The notes beneath the pieces were generated by a model. The model worked only from the letters and a program-made list of their open reading frames with translations, did no database searches and had not been told where the DNA came from. Below are positions 55,866 to 64,000 of a stretch of 64,000 nt of DNA, one piece after another (position 1 is the stretch's first letter; each line of letters opens with the position of its first letter). This DNA comes from Xanthomonas theicola. GTDB lineage: Bacteria > Pseudomonadota > Gammaproteobacteria > Xanthomonadales > Xanthomonadaceae. The position numbers and the translations under genes are program-made. The stretch covers positions 1,342,001-1,406,000 of the forward strand of contig NZ_CP049017.1 in NCBI RefSeq assembly GCF_014236795.1. The letters are read 5' to 3'.

Positions 55866-57707
55866 ATGAAGGTCAATTTTTCCTGTCTGTCGCGCATGTT
55901 CGCGCTGCTGTGCCTGTGCGCGGGGCTGGCGATGGCATCGGCCGGCGCGCGTGCCGCCAACGCGTCCTGTACCGCCGGCGACTGGGTCGCCAACCCGCGC
56001 GACACCGACATGCCGGCGGTCCGCTATGAAACCGAGCATTTCGCCTTCCGCTGGAAGAACGACGACGTCGCTCTCGCCGATGCCCGCTCCGCCGGCCAGC
56101 AACTGGAGCTGATCTGGGACACGTTCATCGACCGGATTGGCTTCCCCGAGCCGTACTGCGGATCGGCGCCCAAGTACAAGGTCAGCATCTACATCGATCC
56201 CGGTTTCGGCCTGAACGGCGGCGTCGCGGCCAGCGGCGGCATGGGCATGTGGATCGGAACGCGGGCGCTGGCCGACCGCTGGGGGCTCGCCCACGAGTTC
56301 ACCCATGCGCTGCAGGGCAGCACCGGCGGGCTGCGCGATTCCCCCTACACGGGCTGGATCTGGGAATCGCATGCCAACTGGATGGCGCACCAGATGGACC
56401 AATTCCATGACCGCGAGGTGCACTGTTCGGCGAAGCGGGTGAACTATCCGCACATCTACCTCGGTTCCACCCGCGACCGCTACTGCAACTGGTAGTTCAT
56501 GGAGTACCTGAAGAACCGCTACGGGTACTCGGTGGTCAACGACATCTGGGCCAAGGCTCCCAAGCCCGGCCAGGCCGGCCAGGCCGAGGCGGACCCGTTC
56601 GTGGTGCTGCGCGACAACATGGGTTGGAGTCAGGCGCAACTCAACGACATGTTCGGCGACTGGGCGCTGCACAACGTCAACTGGGACTACACCGATCCGG
56701 ACGGCCGCGATCACGGCGCGCTGCTGCGCGAGAAGTATGGCCCCAACACCGCGTTCGATCCGAAGAACATCCAAGACTGGGAAAACCGCGACCGCGCGCT
56801 GCGCCTGACCACGCTCGATCCGGTGGCCGGCCAGGCCGGGCGCTACCGCGTGCCCTTTGCCTGGGCGCCGCAGCGCTGGGGCTACAACCTGGTGCGGCTG
56901 GTGCCGGCCGCCGATGCGCAGGCGATCGGCGTGAACTTCAAAGGCGACGTGCAGTCGGCGCCGGCGGTGCAGGAACTGCCCGGGTTGGCCAACGACCCGC
57001 AGCGAATCGAGGCGCCGGACTCGGACTGGCGCTGGGGCGTGGTCGCGATCGATGCCGCCGGCAAGGCCCGCTACAGCGCGCTGCAGCGCGGTGCCGGCGC
57101 GTCGCTGAACTTCGCGCTGCGCGCAGGCGATCAGGGCGTGTACCTGGTGGTGATGGGCACGCCGAGCGCGATGCACAAGATCAAGTGGGATCAGTCCTAC
57201 TACTCGATCTACCGCTACCCGTGGAGCGTCGCCCTGACCGGCGCCTATCCGGATGGCCGCCAGCCCGACGCGCCGACGCCGACCCCGACCGGCCGCCGGC
57301 ATGCCAACGGCGGTGGCTGGGTCGCCAATACCGCCAACGTCGCCGCCAGCGCCTACGTCGGGCCGAATGCACGGGTGCTTGGCGGGCAGGTGCTGGGCAA
57401 CGCCCGGATCCAGGACCATGCCACGATCATGGGCGGGACGGTGAAGGACAACGCGATCGTCGGCGGACTGACCGTGCTGCACGATGGCGCGACGGTGCAG
57501 AATGCTGCGCAGGCGCACACCGTGTTCATGGGGCCGGGCGCGGTCACGCTGTCGGGCAGCGCGCAGTTCCGGGGCGACATCGCGGCGCATGGCGTGTCGC
57601 CGAGCAAGGGCGTGTTCTACGGATCGGCCGATGCCGAGACGATCCTCAATCCGGACTTCGGCGCCGATCTGACCGAAGCGGTGCCGGAAGTGACTGCCCA
57701 GCCGTAA
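55866..57707 (+). pseudogene. DUF6055-like secreted metalloprotease with beta-helix tail, interrupted by an amber codon
   Basis: A 613-codon frame starts at ATG 55866 behind GAGGGAG, with a signal peptide (MFALLCLCAGLAMASAGARA). A zinc-protease motif lies in WGLAHEFTHALQGSTGG (HExxH). RYCNW is followed by TAG at 56493-56495, after which the frame continues FMEYLKNRYGYSVVNDIWAK to the stop at 57705-57707. The C-terminal part (about 480-570) is a hexapeptide-like beta-helix (ANVAASAYVGPNARVLGGQV, NARIQDHATIMGGTVKDNAI). Gln is the likely residue at the TAG. Apart from that codon the gene looks complete. Confidence 0.78.
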
Positions 57708-58239
57708 ACGCATCCCGATCGGGGCGACGTCTCGCCGCGGCGGCCGATTCCGGACGCCGTGGCGGCGTGGCGATCGCTCCTTGGCGTACGCCGTCAATAC
57801 CGGCGCGGTCAATTCCATCTCGGGCAACGATTTGCAGGACGTGGACGCCGACGTGGGCCATGGCGGCTGCGACGACATGGCGCGGTGCCAGGGCCCGATG
57901 CACTGGCCGCTCGTCCCTTTCGGCAGCCTCGGCAACGTCGCCGCGCACTGCCTCCACGACGAACCGGACTCGCTGTCCAGGCGCAGGGAGCTGACGGCTG
58001 CGTCGGCGTCTGCACCCGCAAGAACGAAGCGGGCGAGATCGAAGGCGGCAAGGCGATCATGCGCCCCGGCTGGCGGATTTCTTCGTGCGCTGGCTGCGGC
58101 AGGCGCCGACGCCGGACTGGATCGGCAGGCCACAGCGCCGGCGCCCGTCGCGCATCGAGCCGCGCGGCGCACCGCGCGCGCCGTGTGGCAACGGCCGACG
58201 CCCGTTGCGATGTGTTTACACATTTCCGCGCCAGAGGCG
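57708..58239 (+). other. Gene debris between the DUF6055 gene and the second TonB receptor
   Basis: The 532 bp contain no intact gene. A 27-codon piece (57981-58061) reads ADGCVGVCTRKNEAGEIEGG and KAIM, and matches the active GH127 protein at ADGYVGGFTRKNDNGQIEGG (19 of 27 residues over the aligned stretch). The rest, including an open stretch starting AYAVNTGAVNSISGNDLQDV, I cannot assign. It appears to be the scar of a lost GH127 paralogue and of the receptor's own 5' end. Confidence 0.6.
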
Positions 58240-60839
58240 AGGGACCTGCGCGGCATGGGCACGCAACGCACGCTGGTGCTGGTCGACGGCCGCCGCCAGG
58301 TGCCGGCGATCCCGGGCATGTCGGCGGTGGACGTGAGCAATATCCCCTCCAGCCTGGTCGAGCGCGTAGATGTCATCACCGGCGGCGCATCGGCGCTGTA
58401 CGGCGCCGACGCGGTCACCGGCGTGGCCAACTTCATCCTCAAGAAGGACTTCCAGGGCGTGGACGCCAGCGCGCGCTACGGCGCTTCCAGCCGCGGCGAC
58501 ATGCGCAGCCGCAGCGTCGATGCGCTGGCCGGGCGCAACTTCGCCGACAACCGCGGCAACGTCACCGTCTACGGTTTCTACGAGCGCGAACCGGACTCGG
58601 TGTCCGGCCAGGACCGGCCGTGGACCGCCAGCGGCTACCCGATGTACACGCGCAACAACCGCAACCAGCGCTACTGGATCTCCAACGGCAACCGCAACAT
58701 CAACAACGCCGAGGACGCGCAGCTGATCCTGGGCGGGCGCCACTATGCGATGACCGCCGACGGCCGCCTGCGCGATCCGGTGCTGGGGCCGGACGGCTAC
58801 GTCAACGCCGCGCCGGTGCGCCTGGCCAATGGCGCGGACACGCTGGGCAGCCTGCTCACCGGCGGCGGCGAGTACGGCGGGCGCTACGATTCGTGGTATC
58901 TGGCGGTGCCCTCGGACCGCTTCGCCAGCCGCGCCACGTTCAATTTCGATGTCAGCGACAGCCTGCGCCCGTTCGCCAACCTCGGCTATTCGCAGACCCG
59001 TTCGCAATCGGCATGGCGCGCGCTGAGTGCGTTCGGCAGCGAGGCGGTCCCTGCCGACAGCCCGTTCATCACCGAGGCGATGCGCGCCGCCAACGGCGGC
59101 GCGATCACCGACCCGGTGTACTTCGCCCGCCATTTCGACGCCGAACTGGGTCAGGGCCGCAGCGACTACCGGCGCCAGCTGCTGCAGGGCGTGATCGGCC
59201 TGGAGGGCGATTTCACCCTCGGCGCGCGCGCCTGGAACTATTCGGCCTACTACTCCAATGGCCGCACCCGCCAGCGCAACCGCGATCTGGACACGGTGGC
59301 CTACAGCCGCTACTACCTGGCGCTGGACTCCACCACCGGCGCCGACGGCAGCGCGGTCTGCCGCAGCACGCTTACCGATCCGGGCAACGGTTGCGTGCCG
59401 TTGAATCCGTTCAAGCGCCTGACCCGGGCCGAGATCGGCTACCTGCGCTACAGCAGCGACTGGGCGATCACCCGCATGACCCAGCAGGTGGTGTCGGCAT
59501 ACGCGTCCGGCGGCGTATTCGACCTGCCTGGCGGCGAGGCGCAGATCGCGCTGGGCGGCGAGTACCGCAAGGAGCGCAACAGCATCGGCGCGGTGCCGCA
59601 GTACGATCCGGCCAGCCCGGCCTACGACGCCTCGCTGGGCACCACGCAGCTGCCGTTGGTCGGCCAGTACGACGTCAAGGAGCTGTACAGCGAACTGCAC
59701 CTGCCGCTGCTGGCCGAGCGCCCGTTCGCGCAGCGGCTGGGCATGGATGCGGCGGTGCGCGTGTCCGACTACAACGTCGCCGGCCGCACCATCACCAACA
59801 AGTTCGGCTTCGACTGGGCGCCGGTCCGCGACGTCACCCTGCGCGGCACCTACGGCAAGGCGGTGCGCGCGCCCAACATCGGCGAGCTGTACACCGCCAG
59901 CAGCATCGGCGGGATGTGGATCAGCGACCCGTGCAACAGCGACAACCTGCGCTACCGCACCGACCGCAGCCAATACACCGCGGCCAACTGCGCGCAGCTC
60001 GATCCCTCCGACAAGAGCACCTACTGGCTGTACCGCGACATCATCACCAAGGGCAACCTGGAACTGGCCAACGAGACCGCCAAGACCCGCACCCTCGGCA
60101 TCGTGCTGCGTCCGCGCTTCCTGGAGGATGTCTCGCTGTCGGTGGACTACCATACAATATCGACCTGCGCGGGGCGATCGATTCGTTCCCGGCGCAGACC
60201 ATCATCAACAAGTGCGTGGACGCGGCCAGCCTGAACAACCCGTTCTGCGCATTCGTCGGCCGCGACGCCCAGGGCAATCTGCGCAACGCGATCACCCAGA
60301 AGCTGAACCTGTCGCGCTACCTGACCCGCGGCGTCGACTTCTTCGCCCAGTACCGCTACGACCTGGCGCCGAACTGGGGCCAGAACGCCGGCGCCGTGTC
60401 GTTCGATCTCAACTACACGCGCCTGATCCGCCAGGACTACACGCTCGATCCGGATCGGCCGGACGACGTCGCCCGCTTCGCCGGCGTGTTCGGCTCGCCG
60501 CACTGGAAGGGCGTGGTGCGCGGCACCTGGTCGAACGCGCAGGCCGGCGCCACCTGGTCGCTGCGGCACGTCTCCAGGATGCGCAACAGCACCGAGATCG
60601 GCGACGCCGACTACCAGAAGGTATGGACCGGCAACGTTTTCTACAGCGACGTTTCCGGCTACTACCGGCGCAAGTCGGGGCTGGAACTGTTCGGCGGCCT
60701 CAGCAATGCGTTCGACCGCGCGCCGCCGCGGGTCCCGGGCGCGGAAGCGGGCGGCGCCAACTTCGAGCTCGGCTACCATGCCGGCGTGTACGACGTGATC
60801 GGCCGCATGTACTACGGCGGGATCCGCCTGGCGCTGTGA
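58240..60839 (+). pseudogene. TonB-dependent receptor, N-terminally truncated and frameshifted
   Basis: The frame enters inside the plug domain (LRGMGTQRTLVLVDGRRQVP, IPSSLVERVDVITGGASALY, GADAVTGVANFILKKDFQGV), without signal peptide or TonB box. It runs cleanly to SLSVDYHT near 60150. There two extra bases (CA at 60151-60152) shift the frame; the continuation YNIDLRGAIDSFPAQTIINK to a normal C-terminus (YDVIGRMYYGGIRLAL) lies in the next frame. Barrel length and codon use are otherwise ordinary, so decay is recent. Confidence 0.82.
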
Positions 60840-60992
60840 GCGGCGCGCCGCCGGCGCCATTCGGCACAAATCCGCATGCCAGCGCGGTGCGACCGACAAG
60901 ACCGGGCGACGCATCGGTGACACAGTGCCGGGACGCAGCTCCAGCGCGGCGGCGGTCGGTTGCCGCGCTGGAGCCAGCGCAAAGGAGACGCC

Positions 60993-61052
60993 ATGCCTGG
61001 TTTCGTATCCCGTCTGGTCTTCGCTGCCACCGGCCCGCGTGGCGCCCGATGA
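60993..61052 (+). CDS. 19-codon leader frame overlapping the GH127 start
   Basis: ATG 60993 is preceded by a good ribosome-binding site (AAAGGAGACGCC) and encodes MPGFVSRLVFAATGPRGAR, ending with a TGA that overlaps the GH127 start as ATGA at 61049-61052. The GH127 start has no clear ribosome-binding site of its own, so this short frame could couple its translation. It could also be chance. Confidence 0.4.
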   Translation: MPGFVSRLVFAATGPRGAR

Positions 61053-63457
61053 ATTGCGGTCGCGACCACCGGCACTCGGCGCAGTGCGCGTCCGCCGCCG
61101 CGGCCGCCGCGGCGCTGGATCCATCGCGGCGCCGCTTCCTGCAATGGAGCGCGCTGGCGGCGGCGGCCGGGCTGCTGCGCTTCCCGCTGGACGCGGCCGC
61201 GTCCAGCGCCGGCCGCGTGCGCGCGTTGCCGCTGCAGCAGGTCACGCTGAAGCCGTCGCTGTTCCTGGACTCGCTGCAGACCAACCGCCGCTACCTGCTG
61301 GAGCTGGAACCGGACCGGCTGCTGCACAATTTCCTGCAGTACGCCGGGCTGCCGGCCAAGGGCGCGGTCTATGGCGGCTGGGAAGGCGACACCATCGCCG
61401 GGCACACGCTGGGCCACTATCTCAGCGCGCTGGCGAAGATGCACGCGCAGACCCGCGACGCCGAACTGCGCCAGCGCATCGACTACATCGTCGCCGAACT
61501 GGCGCGCGCGCAGGCGCAGGATGCGGACGGCTATGTCGGCGGCTTCACCCGCAAGAACGACAACGGCCAGATCGAAGGCGGCAAGGCGGTCATGGAGGAC
61601 CTGCGCCGCGGCATCATCAAGGGCAGCAAGTTCAACCTCAACGGCAGCTGGTCGCCGCTGTACACCCAGCACAAGCTGTTCGCGGGGCTGCTGGACGTGC
61701 ACGCGCTGGCCTGCAACGCCCAGGCGCTGGTGGTGCTGGTGCCGGTGGCCGGCTATTTCGCCGGCGTGTTCGACGCGCTCGACCACGCGCAGATGCAGAC
61801 CTTGCTGGATACCGAGTTCGGCGGCCTCAACGAGTCCTACATCGAACTGGGCGCGCGCACCGGCCAGGCGCGCTGGGTCGCGGTCGGCAAGCGCCTGCGC
61901 CACGACAAGGTGATCGATCCGGCGGCGGCCGGGCGCGATGCGCTGCCGCATCTCCACGCCAACACCCAGGTGCCCAAGTTCATTGGCGAGGCGCGCCAGT
62001 TCGAGGTCGCCGGCGATGCCGACGCGGCCGCCGCCGCGCGCTTCTTTTGGGAAACGGTGACCGCGCACTACAGCTACGTGATCGGCGGCAACGCCGACCG
62101 CGAGTACTTCCAGGAGCCGGACAGCATCGCCGCGTTCCTGACCGAGCAGACCTGCGAGCACTGCAACAGCTACAACATGCTCAAGCTGACCCGGCACCTG
62201 TACCAGTGGACGCCGCAGGCGCGCTATTTCGACTACTACGAGCGCACCCTGTACAACCATACGATGGCCGCGCAGCATCCGGCCACCGGCATGTTCACCT
62301 ACATGACGCCGATGATCGGCGGCGGCGAGCGCGGCTTCTCCGACAAGTTCGATTCGTTCTGGTGCTGCGTCGGCAGCGGCATGGAGGCGCACGCGCAGTT
62401 CGGCGACTCGATCTACTGGCAGGACGCGGCGGCGCTGTACGTGAACCTGTACATTCCTTCGACCCTGGACTGGCCCGAGCGCGACCTGGCGCTGGAACTG
62501 GACAGCGGCGTGCCGGACAACGGCAAGGTGCGGCTGCAGCTGCGCCGCGCCGGCGCACGGACCCCGCGGCGCCTGCTGCTGCGGTTGCCGGCCTGGTGCC
62601 AGGGCGGCTACACGCTGCGCCTCAACGGCAAGGCCCTGCGCGGCGCGGTGGCCGACGGCTACCTGGCGCTGGAGCGCGCCTGGCGCAGCGGCGACGTGAT
62701 CGAACTGGAGCTGGCGGCACCGCTGCGGCTGGAACACGCCGCCGGCGATCCGGACACGGTAGTGGTGATGCGCGGCCCGCTGGCGCTGGCCGCCGACCTC
62801 GGCCCGGTCGCCGGCGCCTACGACGCGCCGGACCCGGCGCTGGTGGCGTCGGCCGATCCGCTGGCCGGGTTCTCGGAACTGCCGCAGCCCGGGCACTTCC
62901 TGGCCGCCGGCACGCAGCCGCCGGGGCTGACCTTCGTGCCGTTCTACGCGCAGTACGAGCGCCGCAGCGCGCTGTACTTCAAGCGCATGGCGCCAGCGCA
63001 ATGGGCGCAGGAAGCGGTGCGGCGTGCGCGCCAGCAGGCCGAGCGCGCCGCGCTGCAGGCCAGCGCAGTGGACATGATCCAGTTCGGCGACGCGGCCTCC
63101 GAGCAGGCGCACCAGTTGCGCAGCGACACCTCGTTCGGCGGCGCCTACCGCCGCCAGCAGTGCCGCGACGTGCGCGGCAAGGGCTTCGTCGAATTCCAGA
63201 TGCAGGGCAGCGCGCGGCCCCTGGCGCTGCGCCTGCGCTTCTGGGGCAGCGACAAGGGGCGCTTCAACATCCTGGTCGACGGCAAGCTGGCGGTGGAAGT
63301 GCAGGTGGAGCGCGGCCAGGTGATCGACTTCGTCGACCGCGACTACCCGCTGCCGCCCGCGCTGACCCGTGATGCAGCGCGGCTGACGATCCGCATCGAG
63401 CCGCAGCACGGCGACACCGCCGGGCCGCTGTTCGGTGGCTGGCTGATCCCGGCCTGA
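61049..63457 (+). CDS. GH127 (DUF1680) beta-L-arabinofuranosidase-like protein
   Basis: An 802-residue Tat-exported enzyme (RRRFLQWSALAAAAGLLRF). GH127 members hydrolyse beta-L-arabinofuranosides such as those on extensin hydroxyproline. Family motifs are YGGWEGDTIAGHTLGHYLSA, ADGYVGGFTRKNDNGQIEGG, YTQHKLFAGLLDVHALACNA, LTEQTCEHCNSYNMLKLTRH and SFWCCVGSGMEAHAQFGDSI; the cysteines in TCEHC and FWCC correspond to the zinc-bound set that includes the nucleophile. A C-terminal beta-sandwich part follows. The start at 61049 gives a long basic n-region before the twin arginines. The frame is intact. Confidence 0.85.
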   Translation: MNCGRDHRHSAQCASAAAAAAALDPSRRRFLQWSALAAAAGLLRFPLDAAASSAGRVRALPLQQVTLKPSLFLDSLQTNRRYLLELEPDRLLHNFLQYAGLPAKGAVYGGWEGDTIAGHTLGHYLSALAKMHAQTRDAELRQRIDYIVAELARAQAQDADGYVGGFTRKNDNGQIEGGKAVMEDLRRGIIKGSKFNLNGSWSPLYTQHKLFAGLLDVHALACNAQALVVLVPVAGYFAGVFDALDHAQMQTLLDTEFGGLNESYIELGARTGQARWVAVGKRLRHDKVIDPAAAGRDALPHLHANTQVPKFIGEARQFEVAGDADAAAAARFFWETVTAHYSYVIGGNADREYFQEPDSIAAFLTEQTCEHCNSYNMLKLTRHLYQWTPQARYFDYYERTLYNHTMAAQHPATGMFTYMTPMIGGGERGFSDKFDSFWCCVGSGMEAHAQFGDSIYWQDAAALYVNLYIPSTLDWPERDLALELDSGVPDNGKVRLQLRRAGARTPRRLLLRLPAWCQGGYTLRLNGKALRGAVADGYLALERAWRSGDVIELELAAPLRLEHAAGDPDTVVVMRGPLALAADLGPVAGAYDAPDPALVASADPLAGFSELPQPGHFLAAGTQPPGLTFVPFYAQYERRSALYFKRMAPAQWAQEAVRRARQQAERAALQASAVDMIQFGDAASEQAHQLRSDTSFGGAYRRQQCRDVRGKGFVEFQMQGSARPLALRLRFWGSDKGRFNILVDGKLAVEVQVERGQVIDFVDRDYPLPPALTRDAARLTIRIEPQHGDTAGPLFGGWLIPA

Positions 63458-63522
63458 GCCCTGGCCACCGTCGCGGCGCATGCGCGCCGCGGCACGGACC
63501 TCCCTCACCCCCAAGGGAGTTC

Positions 63523-63539
63523 CCCCGGCTTTGCCGGGG
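63523..63539. terminator. Hairpin after GH127, terminator or IS200 left-end hairpin
   Basis: CCCCGGC and GCCGGGG flank a TTT loop, 66 nt after the GH127 stop and about 85 nt before the IS200-type transposase start. IS200/IS605 elements have such subterminal hairpins at each end, and a matching one lies at 63972-63988. Without a T-tract the IS interpretation is preferred. Confidence 0.5.
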
Positions 63540-63624
63540 TAGCAGTAGCCGTTTGCCGTTTACAGGAGTCCATCGCGGAGACGGCGGTTGTGAGCCGCCA
63601 AGCACACGATCGGAGAATCCGGAG

Positions 63625-63918
63625 ATGGACAGGTATCAGAGTCTAAGTCACAGCCAAGATGCCCGATCACGTGCACAGGATGTTGCGGATTCGGCGAAGC
63701 TGGCGGTGTCGCCGGTGGTGGGCTACATCAAGGGCAAGCGCGCGATCCATCTGGCAGGGGGGTATGCCGAGCGTAAACGGAACGTCGTGGGTCGGCACTT
63801 CTGGGCCAGAGGCTACTTTGTATCGACGGTAGGTCGGGATGGAGCGGAGGTCCGGGAGGACGTGCGCAATCAGGAGAAGGAGGATGACCGGCTCGATCAG
63901 TTGCAGTTGCTGCGATAA
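63625..63918 (+). pseudogene. IS200/IS605-family Y1 transposase with internal deletion
   Basis: A 97-codon frame begins MDRYQSLSHS, the normal start of TnpA, then jumps to AVSPVVGYIKGKRAIHLAGG, ERKRNVVGRHFWARGYFVST and VRNQEKEDDRLDQLQLLR, the normal C-terminal part. About 40-50 central residues, including the HUH metal site, are missing. The usual VIREYIRNQE is VREDVRNQE here, so the catalytic Tyr is replaced by Asp. The product cannot be active. Confidence 0.8.
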
Positions 63919-63971
63919 GCCAGCCACTTTCAGGTGGCGCCATTCGAGGGAGGCGCGTTAGCGCCCCCGCC

Positions 63972-63988
63972 AGCCGCTTTGAGCGGCT
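63972..63988. repeat. Right-end hairpin of the IS200/IS605 remnant
   Basis: AGCCGCT and AGCGGCT enclose a TTG loop, 54 nt after the transposase stop. This fits the subterminal hairpin recognised by Y1 transposases; a smaller inverted repeat GCCAC/GTGGC lies at about 63923-63938. The element end itself may be at or beyond the window edge. Confidence 0.55.
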
Positions 63989-64000
63989 CACATTACGAAT

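Noticed and set aside
12302..56495. Reassignment of TAG to a sense codon in this organism
   Set aside because: moaE, zur, vapB and the DUF6491 gene all end with TAG at the expected C-terminus, so TAG is a normal stop here. Partial suppression stays possible and is listed as a finding.
57781..58239. The open frame AYAVNTGAVNSISGNDLQDV as the N-terminus of the second receptor
   Set aside because: It lacks a signal peptide, TonB box and N-terminal plug, and it contains a GH127 relic in another frame; it looks like debris.
1..64000. CRISPR array or retron-type repeat structures
   Set aside because: No regularly spaced direct repeats, cas genes or reverse transcriptase were found.

Overview
The window is GC-rich, densely coding DNA from a gammaproteobacterium of the Xanthomonadaceae, most likely Xanthomonas. 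Three things point there: the gene set (kdkA and a DUF6165 gene in an LPS-core neighbourhood, TonB-dependent receptors beside glycoside hydrolases, a hydroxyproline catabolic operon), REP-like repeats of the GGAGCGGCTTCAGCCGCGAC kind, and IS families common in that genus (IS3, IS5, IS1595, IS630, IS200). Species cannot be settled from the sequence alone.

Layout. (1) 1-12608 is accessory. An IS3 end abuts a truncated tyrosine integrase fused to part of an unknown protein. An apparently intact Wadjet anti-plasmid operon (jetABCD) follows, then a vapBC toxin-antitoxin pair with a palindromic operator, then nested ISs (IS3 relic, complete IS1595, IS5 with a nonsense codon and TTAA target duplications). 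(2) 12658-18280 is core: LPS-core genes (DUF6165, GT9 glycosyltransferase, kdkA), an MBL-fold hydrolase, moaA-moaC-moaD-moaE, and 4.5S SRP RNA on the minus strand. (3) 18281-20236 is a scar: a terminator-like hairpin, a 15-nt tRNA-Ser 3' remnant and two broken IS630 elements. (4) 20306-29348 is housekeeping: gltX, zur, rnd, a sulfatase-modifying-factor-like lipoprotein, an M48 relic, a DUF6491 lipoprotein, yggX, mutY, ftsY. (5) 29503-44472 is a catabolic island for hydroxyproline: a divergent PAS-AraC regulator, then 4-hydroxyproline epimerase, a three-part D-hydroxyproline dehydrogenase, a deaminase, a semialdehyde dehydrogenase, an M24 prolidase-like peptidase, two DUF885 proteins, an amino-acid permease and a DPP IV-type S9 peptidase. 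(6) 44599-46250 holds a small secreted protein of unknown function and a dead IS3 element. (7) 46701-63457 is a partly decayed polysaccharide-utilisation-like locus: a Tat-exported six-hairpin hydrolase, an intact TonB receptor, remnants of another hydrolase and of an Oar-like receptor, an amber-interrupted DUF6055 metalloprotease, a frameshifted TonB receptor, and an intact GH127-type beta-L-arabinofuranosidase. (8) The right edge is an internally deleted IS200/IS605 element.

How the parts may fit. GH127 enzymes remove beta-L-arabinofuranose, the sugar attached to hydroxyproline in plant extensins. Its proximity to prolyl peptidases, a permease and a full hydroxyproline-to-2-oxoglutarate pathway suggests that regions 5 and 7 together scavenge hydroxyproline-rich plant cell-wall glycoprotein. 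A 14-bp near-palindrome (TGCGRN-N-TTCCGCA type) lies upstream of the epimerase, the Tat hydrolase and the intact TonB receptor, which hints at shared control. Several genes in region 7 are broken, so the locus is being lost or was captured mid-decay. Every premature in-frame stop I identified (five) is TAG.
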